A stretch of 64,000 nucleotides of DNA, from NCBI GenBank assembly GCA_018806915.1, contig JAGKQI010000020.1, positions 620,001-684,000 of the forward strand. Reading direction: 5' to 3'. Positions within the stretch are counted from its first letter, which is position 1, and each line of letters opens with the position of its first letter. The position numbers and the translations under genes are program-made. This document shows positions 10,701-20,962 of the stretch, in pieces. Below the pieces are notes generated by a model that was given only the letters and a program-made list of their open reading frames with translations, ran no database searches and had not been told where the DNA came from. This DNA comes from Phytophthora colocasiae (Eukaryota > Oomycota > Peronosporomycetes > Peronosporales > Peronosporaceae).

Positions 10701-13128
10701 CATGCAGTGGTTCTACTTTGCTGTCAGCAACATTCAAATTGCAGGAAAAAGTCCGTGTGGTGGACAGAAATACCGCTTTAATATCGTGAATCTGTGTAAA
10801 CCAAACTCGTTGTTCAATCAAGGGTTACAACCTGTAGTGTATTCCGTTCGAGATGCCCGTCAGGAAGGAAAAGGGTGGGTGCGTTCGGGTAGTGACATCT
10901 ATTACTTCGCAAATTCGTACATGCGACCACCAAGGAATGCACCCAACGTGTCTGGTGCTGCACCTACGGAGGTAATGCCTCCAGCAGCTCCTACGATGAC
11001 GTACTATACGCTGACTTTCACTTTGGAGTTCTGGAATGCAGAAGACACTTATTTAATTGCACACAGCTACCCGTATACATTGACAATGCACCAGCTACAC
11101 ATTGATAGCATTCTCAATTCTGGCCACGACACTCGCCAAGTCCTTCGGCGCAGCTCCCTCTGTACAACTTTGAGCGGAAGGGACTGCGACTTGTTAACAA
11201 TCTCGGATTTCTCTGTCTCCCAGAAAGAATTGAATATTCGAAAAGCAGTTTTCATCTCTTCTCGTGTCCACCCTGGGGAAGTACAAGCCTCTTGGATGAT
11301 GCGTGGAGTGATCGATTTCCTGCTGGGGAACTCGGATATCGCTCGCGTTTTACGACGGATGTTCGTTTTCCAGATCATCCCGATGCTAAACCCTGATGGT
11401 GTCTTTTATGGCAATAGTCGGTGTGGACTCGCGGCTTGTGACTTGAATCGACAATGGCAAACACCGAGTAAGGCGTTGCATCCAACCATCTTCTACGCAA
11501 AAGAATTGCTTGTCAAAGAGCGGTCCACGCGCGGTGTTGTTTTCTTTTGTGATATGCACGGCCACTCCAGAAAAAAAAACATTTTCATGTACGGGTGCGA
11601 TACCAAGCGAAAACCAAATCCGGCAGCTCGAGCTTTTGCCAAGCTGTTCTCGACCCAGCAAACAGCAAAGAAATACATTTCGCTGCCAGATTGTAGCTTC
11701 AAAGTAAGTCGAGACAAGGAGACGACAGCACGTGTGGTCGTGGCGAGCGAACTTAAGATCAATTGGAGTTTTACGCTGGAAGCTTCGTTCTGCGGCGCCA
11801 ACTATGGAGAGCTGCAGAATATGCACTTCAACACCAGACATCTACGTGAAGCAGGAGCAGCACTGTGTGAAACGTTGTTCCAGGCGTGTATAAGTGACGG
11901 TGACGTCCGTGATAGGCTCATAGATCTCGTCCATGATGCAACAGTGTGCTTTCCACAACGAATAGAGCCCCATTTACGCGAGGCAGGGGCTATCACAGAC
12001 AATCTTGGGGACGAAGACTCCAATGCAATTCCGCGTTCTTCCCTTGTGAAAGGGAAATATGGGTCAGGACTGCCTCCCAAAAGTGTCCGAAGAAAACTCT
12101 CAAAGGCACGAGCACTCGGAGTATCAGAGTCGAAACTTCTCGAGACGACCGAAAGTTCAGGAAGGCGTCGAAGACTTAGCCAACAATCGAAAAAATCTTC
12201 GTCAGTGGGATCGGGTTTGCTTGATGGAGTGTCACGAGACGTTCCAGTATTCGTCTCCACTGATGACTCAACCACTTGTCTTGATCTTGCGTACATTCCA
12301 ACGCCCAAACTTACTGGAAGAAAATTACGCAGCAAATACCCCAAAGTACGAAAGACAAAAAGTAGTCCCGAGGGACACGTGAAATCTCGCCGCCGAGCCA
12401 TTCCAAGCCTTTCATCAAGTGATACTACAGACAAAATCGAAGAACCGCACAACCAGGTCGCTACAGCGGTTGGCGGAATAGGAGGCAATTACCTCTCAAA
12501 CGATTCAATCATGCCGCTGGTTTCACCTTCAAAACTACCAGCCACAGTTCCAGGCCCATCCACTTTGTCCGTTCGTGGCTCTCTTAGCGGCTCCCAAGTC
12601 CCAGAGTCTGCATATGTCCGATCACCCAAGTCAATCTCGTTCCTGTACCCAGGAAATGTTCTTGGGATTCAGCTTCGAGACTCTTCTGCGCTTCTCCCGT
12701 CTCCCGTAGGCGAATTGGTAACACGGTCACCAAAGGCGCCAGCTAATCGTATCCGCTTCAGGTAACGTCATTTTTCCGAAGATGAGCATTTAGTAGCAGA
12801 ACTGACTGACTTTCTGGGTGTACAGGGGTGCCGGCAGACAATTTTCAGCAGTTAATGTCATTCCACGAACTAGTATCCATGATATTCTGGTAAGTTTGTC
12901 TTGCTTTGTCTTCATGTGCTAGATTTGATGATTTTGTTTCCGCTTTGCCAGAGGTCCGACTCCGTAACTGCTTTTCAGTTATATGAAGCGGATTTGATCA
13001 ATGCTTCAACCACGGTCATCCGACAGCGTGGGAACGTCTCGAGCAGCAACAACGCAACTGCTGCGGCAGACGAAAAGAGCCTTCCACCCCCGTCGTCAAC
13101 TTATTTAAGTTTCCCGAGTGTCATATAA
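7792..13128 (+). CDS. Cytosolic carboxypeptidase (M14 family, CCP/AGTPBP1-like) with helical-repeat N-terminus
   Basis: Five exons: 7792-8376, 8442-9341, 9403-12761, 12826-12889 and 12952-13128. All joins are in phase, giving about 1,694 residues. CCPs remove glutamates from tubulin C-terminal tails and side chains. The N-terminal ~450 residues are leucine-rich helical repeats (ARM/HEAT-like). An acidic low-complexity stretch follows (DDSDDDDDDE, about nt 10060-10090). Next come the CCP N-domain (GPYEYDLVLKHDFN) and the M14 catalytic domain with zinc ligands HPGE (about residue 1118) and DMHGH (about 1213), plus the general-base region LEASFCGANYG (about 1287). The C-terminal ~350 residues are basic and serine-rich. 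The architecture matches AGTPBP1 (CCP1). It ends 20 bp from the convergent channel gene. Confidence 0.92.
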
Positions 13129-13148
13129 CTTAGTTTTGAACCCCTTCA

Positions 13149-14905
13149 TTAGTGTAGCTTGCTCATGGATATTGTAGCAGCTTCCACGAGAGAATCCAAG
13201 CGAGTTTCAATTCTCTGGAGTCGGTCCAGCGTGGTGGTCTGTTCATAGCGAAGAGCTGATAACCATTTCTGTTGGCACTGATTCATTTCCGTCCTCACAC
13301 TCACGTAGTCCCCAACAACCTTCTTTCGAAGCTCCCGTTGAATTGCGGTGTATCTAAACAGGCGATCACAAACTACATGTAAAACGTCACGGTTAGCATG
13401 CGTATGAGAAATAATACAAGTACATGCTAAGTAGAAATACTTACGTCTTTGATGAGAACGCGATCCAGGCTTCATATCACTAAATCGCCGCCAAGCTGTC
13501 TGAATCGAACGAGCGCAGGCTTGCTTCAGCTCAAATTCATGCTGATGGAACCGCAGCGAGTGAATGAATCGTTTATCTCGGTCATCAAGACGAAGGAGAG
13601 CAAAAAGCGCAGCACTCTACGAGTAAAAACGAAGCATAAAGAATGAGTAATTGTTGAATGTAACTTCACAGCCGAACTTTTAACGTACCAATGCTGCCAC
13701 ATGCAAGATTCCGGCAACCATTCCACCAAAGACCAAAACTACTTGACCGGCAGTCGTCACAGGCACAATATCACCATAACCAACTGTAGCCATCGTCAGA
13801 GCTACGAGCCAAACAGCATTAGGAATAGGTGCTAGATTTGGGTTCACAGGTGCCTCGACGATTGCAAGCGCATACGAAGTAACAATGAGCGTGCCAAAGG
13901 AAGAAGCCAATAGCAATCGGAACGGGTGAGACTGAAGAAAACACTTGATCGCGAAAAGCGGAGTCATGGTGTCCACACGGTGGAGAATCCCCAAATACGA
14001 CGTGCGATAACTGGATCATAGCACTTCAGACAGAATGATCTACCAAAAGTGATACACAAAGCAGCGGTTACCTGGCAAAACTTGACAGGTTCCGAACAAC
14101 ACGCGGGATCATATACAGTCGGCACAGCGAGAACAGACCCAAAACTTCAAACCTGTAAGCAGAAACATGATGTCAGTTCATAGCAATAGAAAAGCATTTG
14201 AAAAATAACGTCCGTACGGGTACGAGTAAACCAAATAGCAACTACCACCCTGAAGAATGAACGGTGGCCGGCAAAGTTCGTCGTCTGCATGGTACTTCCA
14301 CTGCTGCACTTCGAAGCTGCCTGTTGTTCCAGGTGGTATGATGATGAAGCACACAGCCAGCTCAAGCGCCAACTGTACCAGTTGCTTTGGCATTCTGAAG
14401 ATACTGACGTTGGGTGGTAACACGTTGCGTCGAATCAAGATCCGTCGCTCCAAGAAGTAACGCCCAAGAATGCAACTCACCAGGATTTTCGTCAGGACGG
14501 AGTTCACGATCCGTAGTCCTAGTTTGGTGTCCTTGTCGACGATGTATTTGTTGTCCAGAATAACCAGAATCACTCCAACCTGTAAAAATTCGTTCCAAAT
14601 CAGTATACCAAAGCACCCCAAGTCTATACACTGTCACTTGCCATTGCAATTGCACACGCAACGTTCTCAATGAGGTGCTGGCGTTCATACAGTTCCTGAA
14701 TCGAGTAAACATCCTGTATCACATGTTTGGCAATGCGAAGATTGTCGCCGGTAGGTGGAAGATTTGGCGGTAGGTAAGCACTACTATTACGTCGCAAAAG
14801 GACAGTATCTGGTGCTTCATCCTGTAGCTTAAAAGCTTCCTCCACGTGCTGTTCAACAGCCTGGCGCTCCTCGTCGAGCCGAGAGCTTCGCCTTCGTGCC
14901 AACAT
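13149..14905 (-). CDS. Small-conductance (SK/KCNN-like) potassium channel
   Basis: Six exons: 14642-14905, 14218-14579, 14072-14152, 13689-14010, 13445-13616 and 13149-13372, giving 474 residues. The protein has six predicted membrane spans. The pore reads WLVALTMATVGYGDIVP, with the K+ filter GYG. The S4-region charges (RLYMIPRVVRNLS) are followed by a helix HQHEFELKQACARSIQTAWRR in the position of the calmodulin-binding domain of SK channels, then a coiled-coil-like tail. Intron 1 (14580-14641) has a GC donor, ATG|GCAAGT. Only that donor keeps the frame and completes S1 (CAIAM|VGVILVILDN). The exon 2 donor (GTACGG at 14217) was preferred over a nearby GTACCC. The gene is divergent from the PhyH gene, 75 bp away. 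Confidence 0.87.
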
Positions 14906-14980
14906 GACTTTTGTCTGATTTTATTAAAATGTAGCCATCAATCACTCATCCAATCATCAGTCAGAATGTTATTGTGAATC

Positions 14981-16219
14981 ATGGCTGAAGCACTGGAGAC
15001 TGGAGCTGTGGTGCAGGTGACGCATGTGGCGAGTGGCTACTCGTTCCCAGCGTTGGTGGAGCGCGGTGCCTCCTCTAATGCATTAACACTAAGTTTGTGC
15101 AGTATGTTGAGACCCTATGAGAAGCTGAAGGTGGCGCTGAACGGCCAAGTGAGTTGGGCTTTGGCTGCTGCCAAGTTCGCTGCTTTCCTGGTGGAGTTCG
15201 AAGACTCTGAAGATAAGCACATTGTGGTGCATTTTAAAGCTGTGGCGCATCAGAAGAAAGTCAACCGTTCGCAAGCTTCTGGATGGTACTTGGGTGTGGC
15301 TTCAGATCCGTCTCCGGCACTTATTGGAGATGCTGGCAAAGGGGATGACAGTCGTTTCCGTTTGGCGATCATGTCAACGCGTGCAGCCTTTTCAATGGAC
15401 CCCACACGATCTTTAATGACGCATGCAAAGTACAAGTCGATTTTGAGTGAGTCCCAGCGACGATCGTTCATACAGAACGGATATTTGCAGATCCGTGGAG
15501 CTGTGCCGCTTCCGTTAGCCAATGCAGCGCTGCGGCGCATCAACCACGACCTCGGGATCCCTGGAAATATGATCGACGGTGGAGTGGAAGGTGCGATCAA
15601 GCTTGCGGGAAACACGTCCAACAGCGATGCAATATTGGACCTGTACTCTCTATCCGATGTCTGCAAGTACGTCGAAGCACTCGTCGGTGTTGATCAAGTC
15701 ATTCCGCCGCAAGGGGCGCAGATCGCATTGAGATTTCCAGAGCTGGGTGAACCACGAGAACCACTTGGTACTGAATGGCACACTGACGGCATGCGACAGG
15801 GTCGTTTTCACCCGTTTACTTTGCTGGCAGGAATTTCTCTCTCCAATGTGCCAGAGCCGTTGTGTGGCAACTTGACAGTTTTTCCTGGATCTCACGTGTC
15901 ACTTCAAAGCCGCTTGACTGCGGACGGTAAACTTCGCGGACACGACGACGAATGCTACAAAGCTGACAGTGTGTGGGGAGATGGCACTTTGCCTGATCTT
16001 GGCGCTCCTGTACAGCTCCTTGCAACGCGTGGTGACTTGGTGCTGGCTCATCCCAATCTCGCACATCGTGGTGGCCTCAACTTCTCGCCTGATATCCGCT
16101 ACCAAGTGTACTTTCGAATCAAGCACAAGCAGCTCGAAGACCTGCAGGAACAATGTATCACAGACCTTTGGGCGGATCTACAAGGACTCGATGTAAGCTC
16201 TATCAGCCAAGATGCTTAG
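14981..16219 (+). CDS. Phytanoyl-CoA dioxygenase (PhyH)-like Fe(II)/2-oxoglutarate oxygenase
   Basis: Single exon, 412 residues. The C-terminal two thirds follow the PhyH fold. An N-terminal YLQIRGAVPLPLANAALRRI opening is followed by the iron-binding WHTDGM (H267 and D269), CGNLTVFPGSH, then RGDLVLAHPNLAHRGGLN supplying the distal histidine (about residue 361), and RYQVYFRI at the end of the double-stranded beta helix. The first ~110 residues form a separate beta-rich region without a family I recognise. PhyH enzymes hydroxylate lipids or small molecules; the substrate is not deducible. No targeting signal is apparent. The start ATG at 14981 lies just 75 bp from the divergent channel start. 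Confidence 0.83.
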   Translation: MAEALETGAVVQVTHVASGYSFPALVERGASSNALTLSLCSMLRPYEKLKVALNGQVSWALAAAKFAAFLVEFEDSEDKHIVVHFKAVAHQKKVNRSQASGWYLGVASDPSPALIGDAGKGDDSRFRLAIMSTRAAFSMDPTRSLMTHAKYKSILSESQRRSFIQNGYLQIRGAVPLPLANAALRRINHDLGIPGNMIDGGVEGAIKLAGNTSNSDAILDLYSLSDVCKYVEALVGVDQVIPPQGAQIALRFPELGEPREPLGTEWHTDGMRQGRFHPFTLLAGISLSNVPEPLCGNLTVFPGSHVSLQSRLTADGKLRGHDDECYKADSVWGDGTLPDLGAPVQLLATRGDLVLAHPNLAHRGGLNFSPDIRYQVYFRIKHKQLEDLQEQCITDLWADLQGLDVSSISQDA

Positions 16220-16306
16220 CGTTTATTTAATACTAGTAGAAAGACAAACACTAAAGGTAAGGATTGAAACGGAGCTCCCACAAGCTCTACTCACAAATTA
16301 GATGCA

Positions 16307-18158
16307 TCATACTACTCGGCCGGACTGCTGCTCAGAGGACACAGGCGGGTGTTTCAGTTCAAACCCATTCGGTGCGGTGGTCGGGAACGCCGTGGCTGAT
16401 GGCACGGTGCTATTCGGGTAAACATTCTCCATGTTGCTGCTAGTGACTGGATGACTCGAACCTTGCAATAGCGCACCAGATGTAGGTGCTGCCGGTGCAA
16501 CGCTGACGGTGGTGGGTCCACCTGTAGACGCCAGAATGTCCTGGAAGTTCATCTTTCGCCGCCTTGCATCAGCAAACTGCCCCATGTCAAGCGTACGCGA
16601 CCGACTGTCACGAGGCTGGCCCATGGTGGGGCCACTGGATGTAACAATCGGTGGTGGCCGACTCATCAAGCTGCGGCTAGACAGCGACGGCAAAGCGCCA
16701 GCGGCTGTTTGCTGGACTTGAGCGTCACTTCCAGTACTCGACGACGAAGGTGGGTGTAGATAGGGAGTCGCACTGATGGTCATGGAACGCATTCGGTTCA
16801 CCTCGTGACCTGGAAACTGAGGTGCCGCCGATGGGAAAGCTGAGAATCGGCTATCATTGGCGTCTCGACGAGCAGGTGGCGGTGGGAACTGCGAATTTCC
16901 CGCAGACGGAATCGATGGTCGCATTGAGCTTGTAGCCGCCGGTCGAGGGGGGAACATTGGATTCCCATTGGTCGGAATGGATCGACGCTCACCGTACGCG
17001 GGGGGTGGCGGAAAAGCTGGGTTTCCAGCAGTAGGAATGGATGACGTACGGACAGGGGTGGCGCCCATTTGTTCACGAAGGCTAGTAACCCAACCGTCCA
17101 CTTGTGACACATCAAGTCCGGTGTCCCTGGCAAGCTGCATTCGCTCGGTATCGTTCGGGTACGGATATTCGCGTCGCACGTTCGTATTCACCCATTCCTG
17201 CAGTATCTTGTGTCCACGGGGTGAAAGACTGTTACGCGGGGCATGTCCTTCATGGCCACGCTCCAGCACGCGCTCTCGAATCCGTTCGGCATCCAAATAA
17301 TCATCCACATCGGTCCTTGCAGGTGCCTCTGACATGGAACGCACCGCACGCGTCGGGTACATTGGCGCGTTCACCGGGAATGCCTGCGGTCGAGCGTATC
17401 TGTCGAAAGCTGCTGCTGCCGCGTGAGGTGGCGCGCCTAGACTTCCAGCATCGAACGAGTGACGTACTGCCTGGCGAGGGGCGTAGCTACTGTCAGCATA
17501 CTGTTGACTTAGTCCAGCGCCCGGGAACTCGCGCACAGCTGCATGATCGAATTCCATAGCAGACTGCATCTGGCGTGAATGTTCGCGCCGCATCATGGGC
17601 TTCCAGATACGCTTACGCGCATTTGTGAACCAGTTCGTGAGCTGCTTCATGCTGATACCCGTCTTCTGGAGCAGCATTTGCTTATCCTGGTAGACAGTCA
17701 CACAACGTCACGAAAAATTGAGCGTTAGACTACATCCTTTAACGAATGCACCCACTCGACATCTTCTTGATCTCTTTGCTTACCTCGTCGGTCGGATATG
17801 GGTGTTTTACGTGTTCGCGGGAGAGCATCCATCCCTTCAGAATAGCGACGGTGTGCGGCGGCAGTTCTCGGCGCGATTTCTTCGACGGCTGTGGCTGTGT
17901 CTCCTTATTCTTGTCAGAAGCTTCGGCTGCGTTGGCGCTTCCTTTGGCACCGGCATCATCCGTGGGGCTTGGTGGCTGCTTACGCTTCCTGTCTGCAGTG
18001 GGGGGTGACGCAGTAGCGCTGTTAGCGACGGCGGTGCCTCCGGACATGGCGGACTCGTTGGCAGGGGAGGAAGAGGCGTCGACTGCAGCTGCAGGTGTCC
18101 CGTGGGGATATGCGAAGGGCTTGACTTGGTCCGCGCTCTGCTGCTGAGTCGTCATCAT
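16307..18158 (-). CDS. TALE-class homeodomain protein with a second, degenerate homeodomain
   Basis: Two exons, 17784-18158 and 16307-17686, joined in phase (intron 17687-17783, donor GTAAGC), giving 584 residues. The intron splits the first homeodomain. Helix 1-2 (ILKGWMLSREHVKHPYPTDE) is in exon 1, and the recognition helix TNWFTNARKRIWKP with diagnostic WFxNxR is in exon 2. The HPYP tripeptide is the TALE signature. A second copy at about residues 280-330 reads ILQEWVNTNVRREYPYPNDTE ending GWVTSLREQM. It keeps TALE spacing but has lost the N51-type asparagine. Three imperfect repeats of SIPTAGNPxFPPPP follow. The N-terminus is low-complexity with a KRKQPP basic patch. This is likely a nuclear transcription factor with unknown targets. 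Confidence 0.87.
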
Positions 18159-18998
18159 ATTGGGGAGGGGGAAAAGGAACTAACTGGACTCGGGGACGCG
18201 TGCACGCACTGCTCTCTGGCGCCAGCGGATCTTTGAGTGCGGAAGCCTCGTGTGGGCGCAGTCGTACGAAGGCGCGTGTGAATGTTGCTGTCGGCGCTCG
18301 CTTCCTGCTGGGGGCGGACGTTTCGGCGCGGGGCGGAGCTACGACTGGGCTGACCGCTCGTGCCACCCTCGAGGCAAAATGACTTGACTGTCGCCGATAG
18401 TGACCGAAGAATTCTCCTGGGGCAACCCAGCTGACTGGACAGATTTTTCAGAGCCCTATCCGCGATTGGAAACCTGTGTGGTTATATACTTTGTAATCTT
18501 ATAACAATGATTAATTAATACAGGTTTAAAAGGAATGGTCTTAATCATTTTGATCGATTGCGCTTTGGAACGAAATGAAATTATTTGCTGTTGATGTCGG
18601 CTGTTTAAATTTTATCGAGTATCACGATAAGAAGTCACTGACCTTGTCACAGTCGTCGAATCAGACCCACAGAGCCGAGCCAATCGGAGCGACGCGCGAG
18701 TCAAGTTGTCAGCGCCTCTTCCCGACGAATGACTTTGCCCCAGTATTGAGGGCGCCATCATGGTCACAGCTGCCCAAAAAAACCCGATGGACAACGGCAG
18801 AGATTTTCAAGTCATCAAGGCTCCTGGCATCACTTGCCATCACTAACAATGCCTTCATTTCAGAAGGCGGCTGGCCATCTCGTGGATGCTGTTGCTTTGG
18901 GTGATGCACTTGCGTACGGTCGCAATGGCTACAGTCGTACATAGTAGGATGAATGCACCACACCACGTTGCGTAACGTCGTCCAATGCGACGGGTCAT
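18159..18998. other. 840-bp divergent intergenic region
   Basis: This lies between the homeodomain gene (minus, start 18158) and the DNA polymerase X gene (plus, start 18999) and should hold both promoters. The first ~200 bp beside the homeodomain gene are GC-rich, and 18480-18620 is AT-rich. I see no convincing coding sequence or RNA gene in it. Confidence 0.5.
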
Positions 18999-20903
18999 AT
19001 GCCACCTACCTTGGCTTCCTTCACGCCACCTTCCTCTCGGACGGCGATGCACCCTCAGAGCAAGCGCAAGTTCTTCGCTGACCTGGCACTGCTGCTGGAT
19101 GAGGACCCACCAGAGATCCGCCCACTGAAGGGCGCCTTCTTCGGCCCTGAGCTGCCTGAAGATGCCACTGCTTCGCTCCCCCCAAGTAGCGAATCCCAAA
19201 CGCAGCCAATGCCGACCTTGAGTGAGACGCAAACACAGCCAATGCCGTTGCCCTTAAGCAACACCTTCAGCGAGACGCAGCCAATGCCCTCGGGTGACTT
19301 CTACAGCGAGACACAGCCGATGCCCTCAAGCGACTCCTACAGTGAGACGCAGATGATGCCGATGCCCTCAGGCGACTCCTTCGATTCAGTTGACTTTGGA
19401 ATACCCCGGACTAGATCTAGTGGAGGAAGCAGTTTTGGTGCAAGCCAGCAGCACAATGATTCCATGGCCGATAGCCTTTTCTTCTTGCCACAAAATCTGG
19501 TGAGCAATAGCACTAGCCAGAAGCGGCAGGACCCATGCGTGCGTTTCGAGTTCGAAGTGGGGACAGAAGTTAGTGCAAGTAATACCAGTGCTGTCAAGTG
19601 CACACCGTTACCAGTGACGACGCTGGTCAATTGTGGCATAGTGTCGGAGAAACCTCCGGTCACTGTGCGCTTGGAGCTTGCGGATTACTTTGATACTGAC
19701 CGCATGTGTGAATTGACACCGTGCTGGCTGCGGAGTGATAGTGCTTCGTGCGAGATACATCAAGCTCCCATCCAGCGGCCGATGATGTTGTTCTGTATCC
19801 AGGCACTGGACGAGTATATTTCGCGTATTGAATGGCTAGGTCAACAACGGTGGCGTATGGAGGCGTGCAAAGTCGCCAGGAGAGTGTTTACAGCCATGTG
19901 GGAGGCTCATGTGCTGGATGCGGCATCATCGGGTCGGGATGTTGTGCTTACTGAGTACTTGTCGAAGAAATTAGTTCTACCTGGCGTGGGGATCGATGCA
20001 TGGCGTATAATTGCTCGATACTGGGACAAATACAAGCAGAACTATCTTCACCAGCAAGAACTCTACTTCAGCGACACACTAGGATGTGATGCTACCCAGA
20101 CATCGTCAAGATGGGATTCAGTTCGAGCACTACTCCACATCTACGGGATGAAACCAAGCCAAGCGCTGCGCCTGGTTGAACAGCAAGGAGTTGACCAAAT
20201 TGACTCGTGCGAGCTCACGGAGAAGCAGCTCCGTTCAGTGGCTCATGGACTTCCATCAATCGAGCACCTGCAAGTCGGGATAGAATATCTTGCTAGCTCG
20301 AAGAAGAACTCGGCAGCGATTGCTCGAAGACCGATGATCAGTCAGCAAGACGGGAAAACTGCATTCCACGCCATCCTGATTCACCTCACGAAATGGAAAC
20401 AAGACGTCCAGATGTTTCCGTGTGGATCCTTCTCTCGTGGTGCCGCATTCATCTCCGTACTCGACGTTTTAGTTGCAGTTCCTTCTCCACGAAATAATTC
20501 CAGAAGTTTAAAACCAGACGGGAAAATGTTTGACGAGGTGGTCGCCGCGTTGACAAGTGCGAATGTGATTCAGAATGGAATGATACGACGGGTTTCATGT
20601 ACTCGTGGGGTTTGCATCTTAAGTTTCAAGAACAGTTCGATCTTGCTGGACCTTAAAGTTTGCAGCCTGCCTAGAAGTTGGTTCGCGTTGCTTTACTTTA
20701 CGGGTCCTGAAAACTTCGCGATTAATTTCTTCACTGATCTCTTGCAAAAATCAGTGCGAGAACTTCCTGACACCTCCTTCGAGTGTATTTATGCCAGCGT
20801 GGCTGAAGCTCTCGGTCAGGAGGCCCTTCTGGAAATCGCATCAGAAAAAGATTTGTTCGACCTCGTCGATCGAGAGTATGTGCGGCCAACAGATAGGATT
20901 TAG
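18999..20903 (+). CDS. Family X DNA polymerase-like protein with altered active site
   Basis: Single exon, 634 residues. The C-terminal ~370 residues follow the Pol X layout. They include an 8-kDa-like helical domain (FCIQALDEYISRIEWLG), helix-hairpin-helix LLHIYGMKPSQALRLVEQQG, palm start CGSFSRGAAF, FALLYFTGPENFAIN and the terminal DLFDLVDREYVRPTDR. The usual catalytic D-x-D after GSFRRG reads V487-L-D489, so the first metal ligand is valine. D489 and the third aspartate D551 (LLDLKV) remain. The N-terminus (residues about 64-128) carries five imperfect SETQPMP repeats. ATG 18999 is used; ATG 19047 is also possible. The fold call is firm. Polymerase activity is doubtful; a structural end-joining role is conceivable but unproven. 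Confidence 0.8.
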   Translation: MPPTLASFTPPSSRTAMHPQSKRKFFADLALLLDEDPPEIRPLKGAFFGPELPEDATASLPPSSESQTQPMPTLSETQTQPMPLPLSNTFSETQPMPSGDFYSETQPMPSSDSYSETQMMPMPSGDSFDSVDFGIPRTRSSGGSSFGASQQHNDSMADSLFFLPQNLVSNSTSQKRQDPCVRFEFEVGTEVSASNTSAVKCTPLPVTTLVNCGIVSEKPPVTVRLELADYFDTDRMCELTPCWLRSDSASCEIHQAPIQRPMMLFCIQALDEYISRIEWLGQQRWRMEACKVARRVFTAMWEAHVLDAASSGRDVVLTEYLSKKLVLPGVGIDAWRIIARYWDKYKQNYLHQQELYFSDTLGCDATQTSSRWDSVRALLHIYGMKPSQALRLVEQQGVDQIDSCELTEKQLRSVAHGLPSIEHLQVGIEYLASSKKNSAAIARRPMISQQDGKTAFHAILIHLTKWKQDVQMFPCGSFSRGAAFISVLDVLVAVPSPRNNSRSLKPDGKMFDEVVAALTSANVIQNGMIRRVSCTRGVCILSFKNSSILLDLKVCSLPRSWFALLYFTGPENFAINFFTDLLQKSVRELPDTSFECIYASVAEALGQEALLEIASEKDLFDLVDREYVRPTDRI

Positions 20904-20962
20904 CCTCATTATTTATTCGATCGTAAAAGTATCGCTCGTTAACTGTGCATACCTTCAATGCA

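Noticed and set aside
11802..12488. 228-codon minus-strand frame inside the carboxypeptidase gene
   Set aside because: Antisense shadow of the serine-rich C-terminal exon; no domain or conserved motif.
17104..17559. 150-codon plus-strand frames opposite the homeodomain gene
   Set aside because: Antisense shadow; the minus strand has a continuous homeodomain protein.
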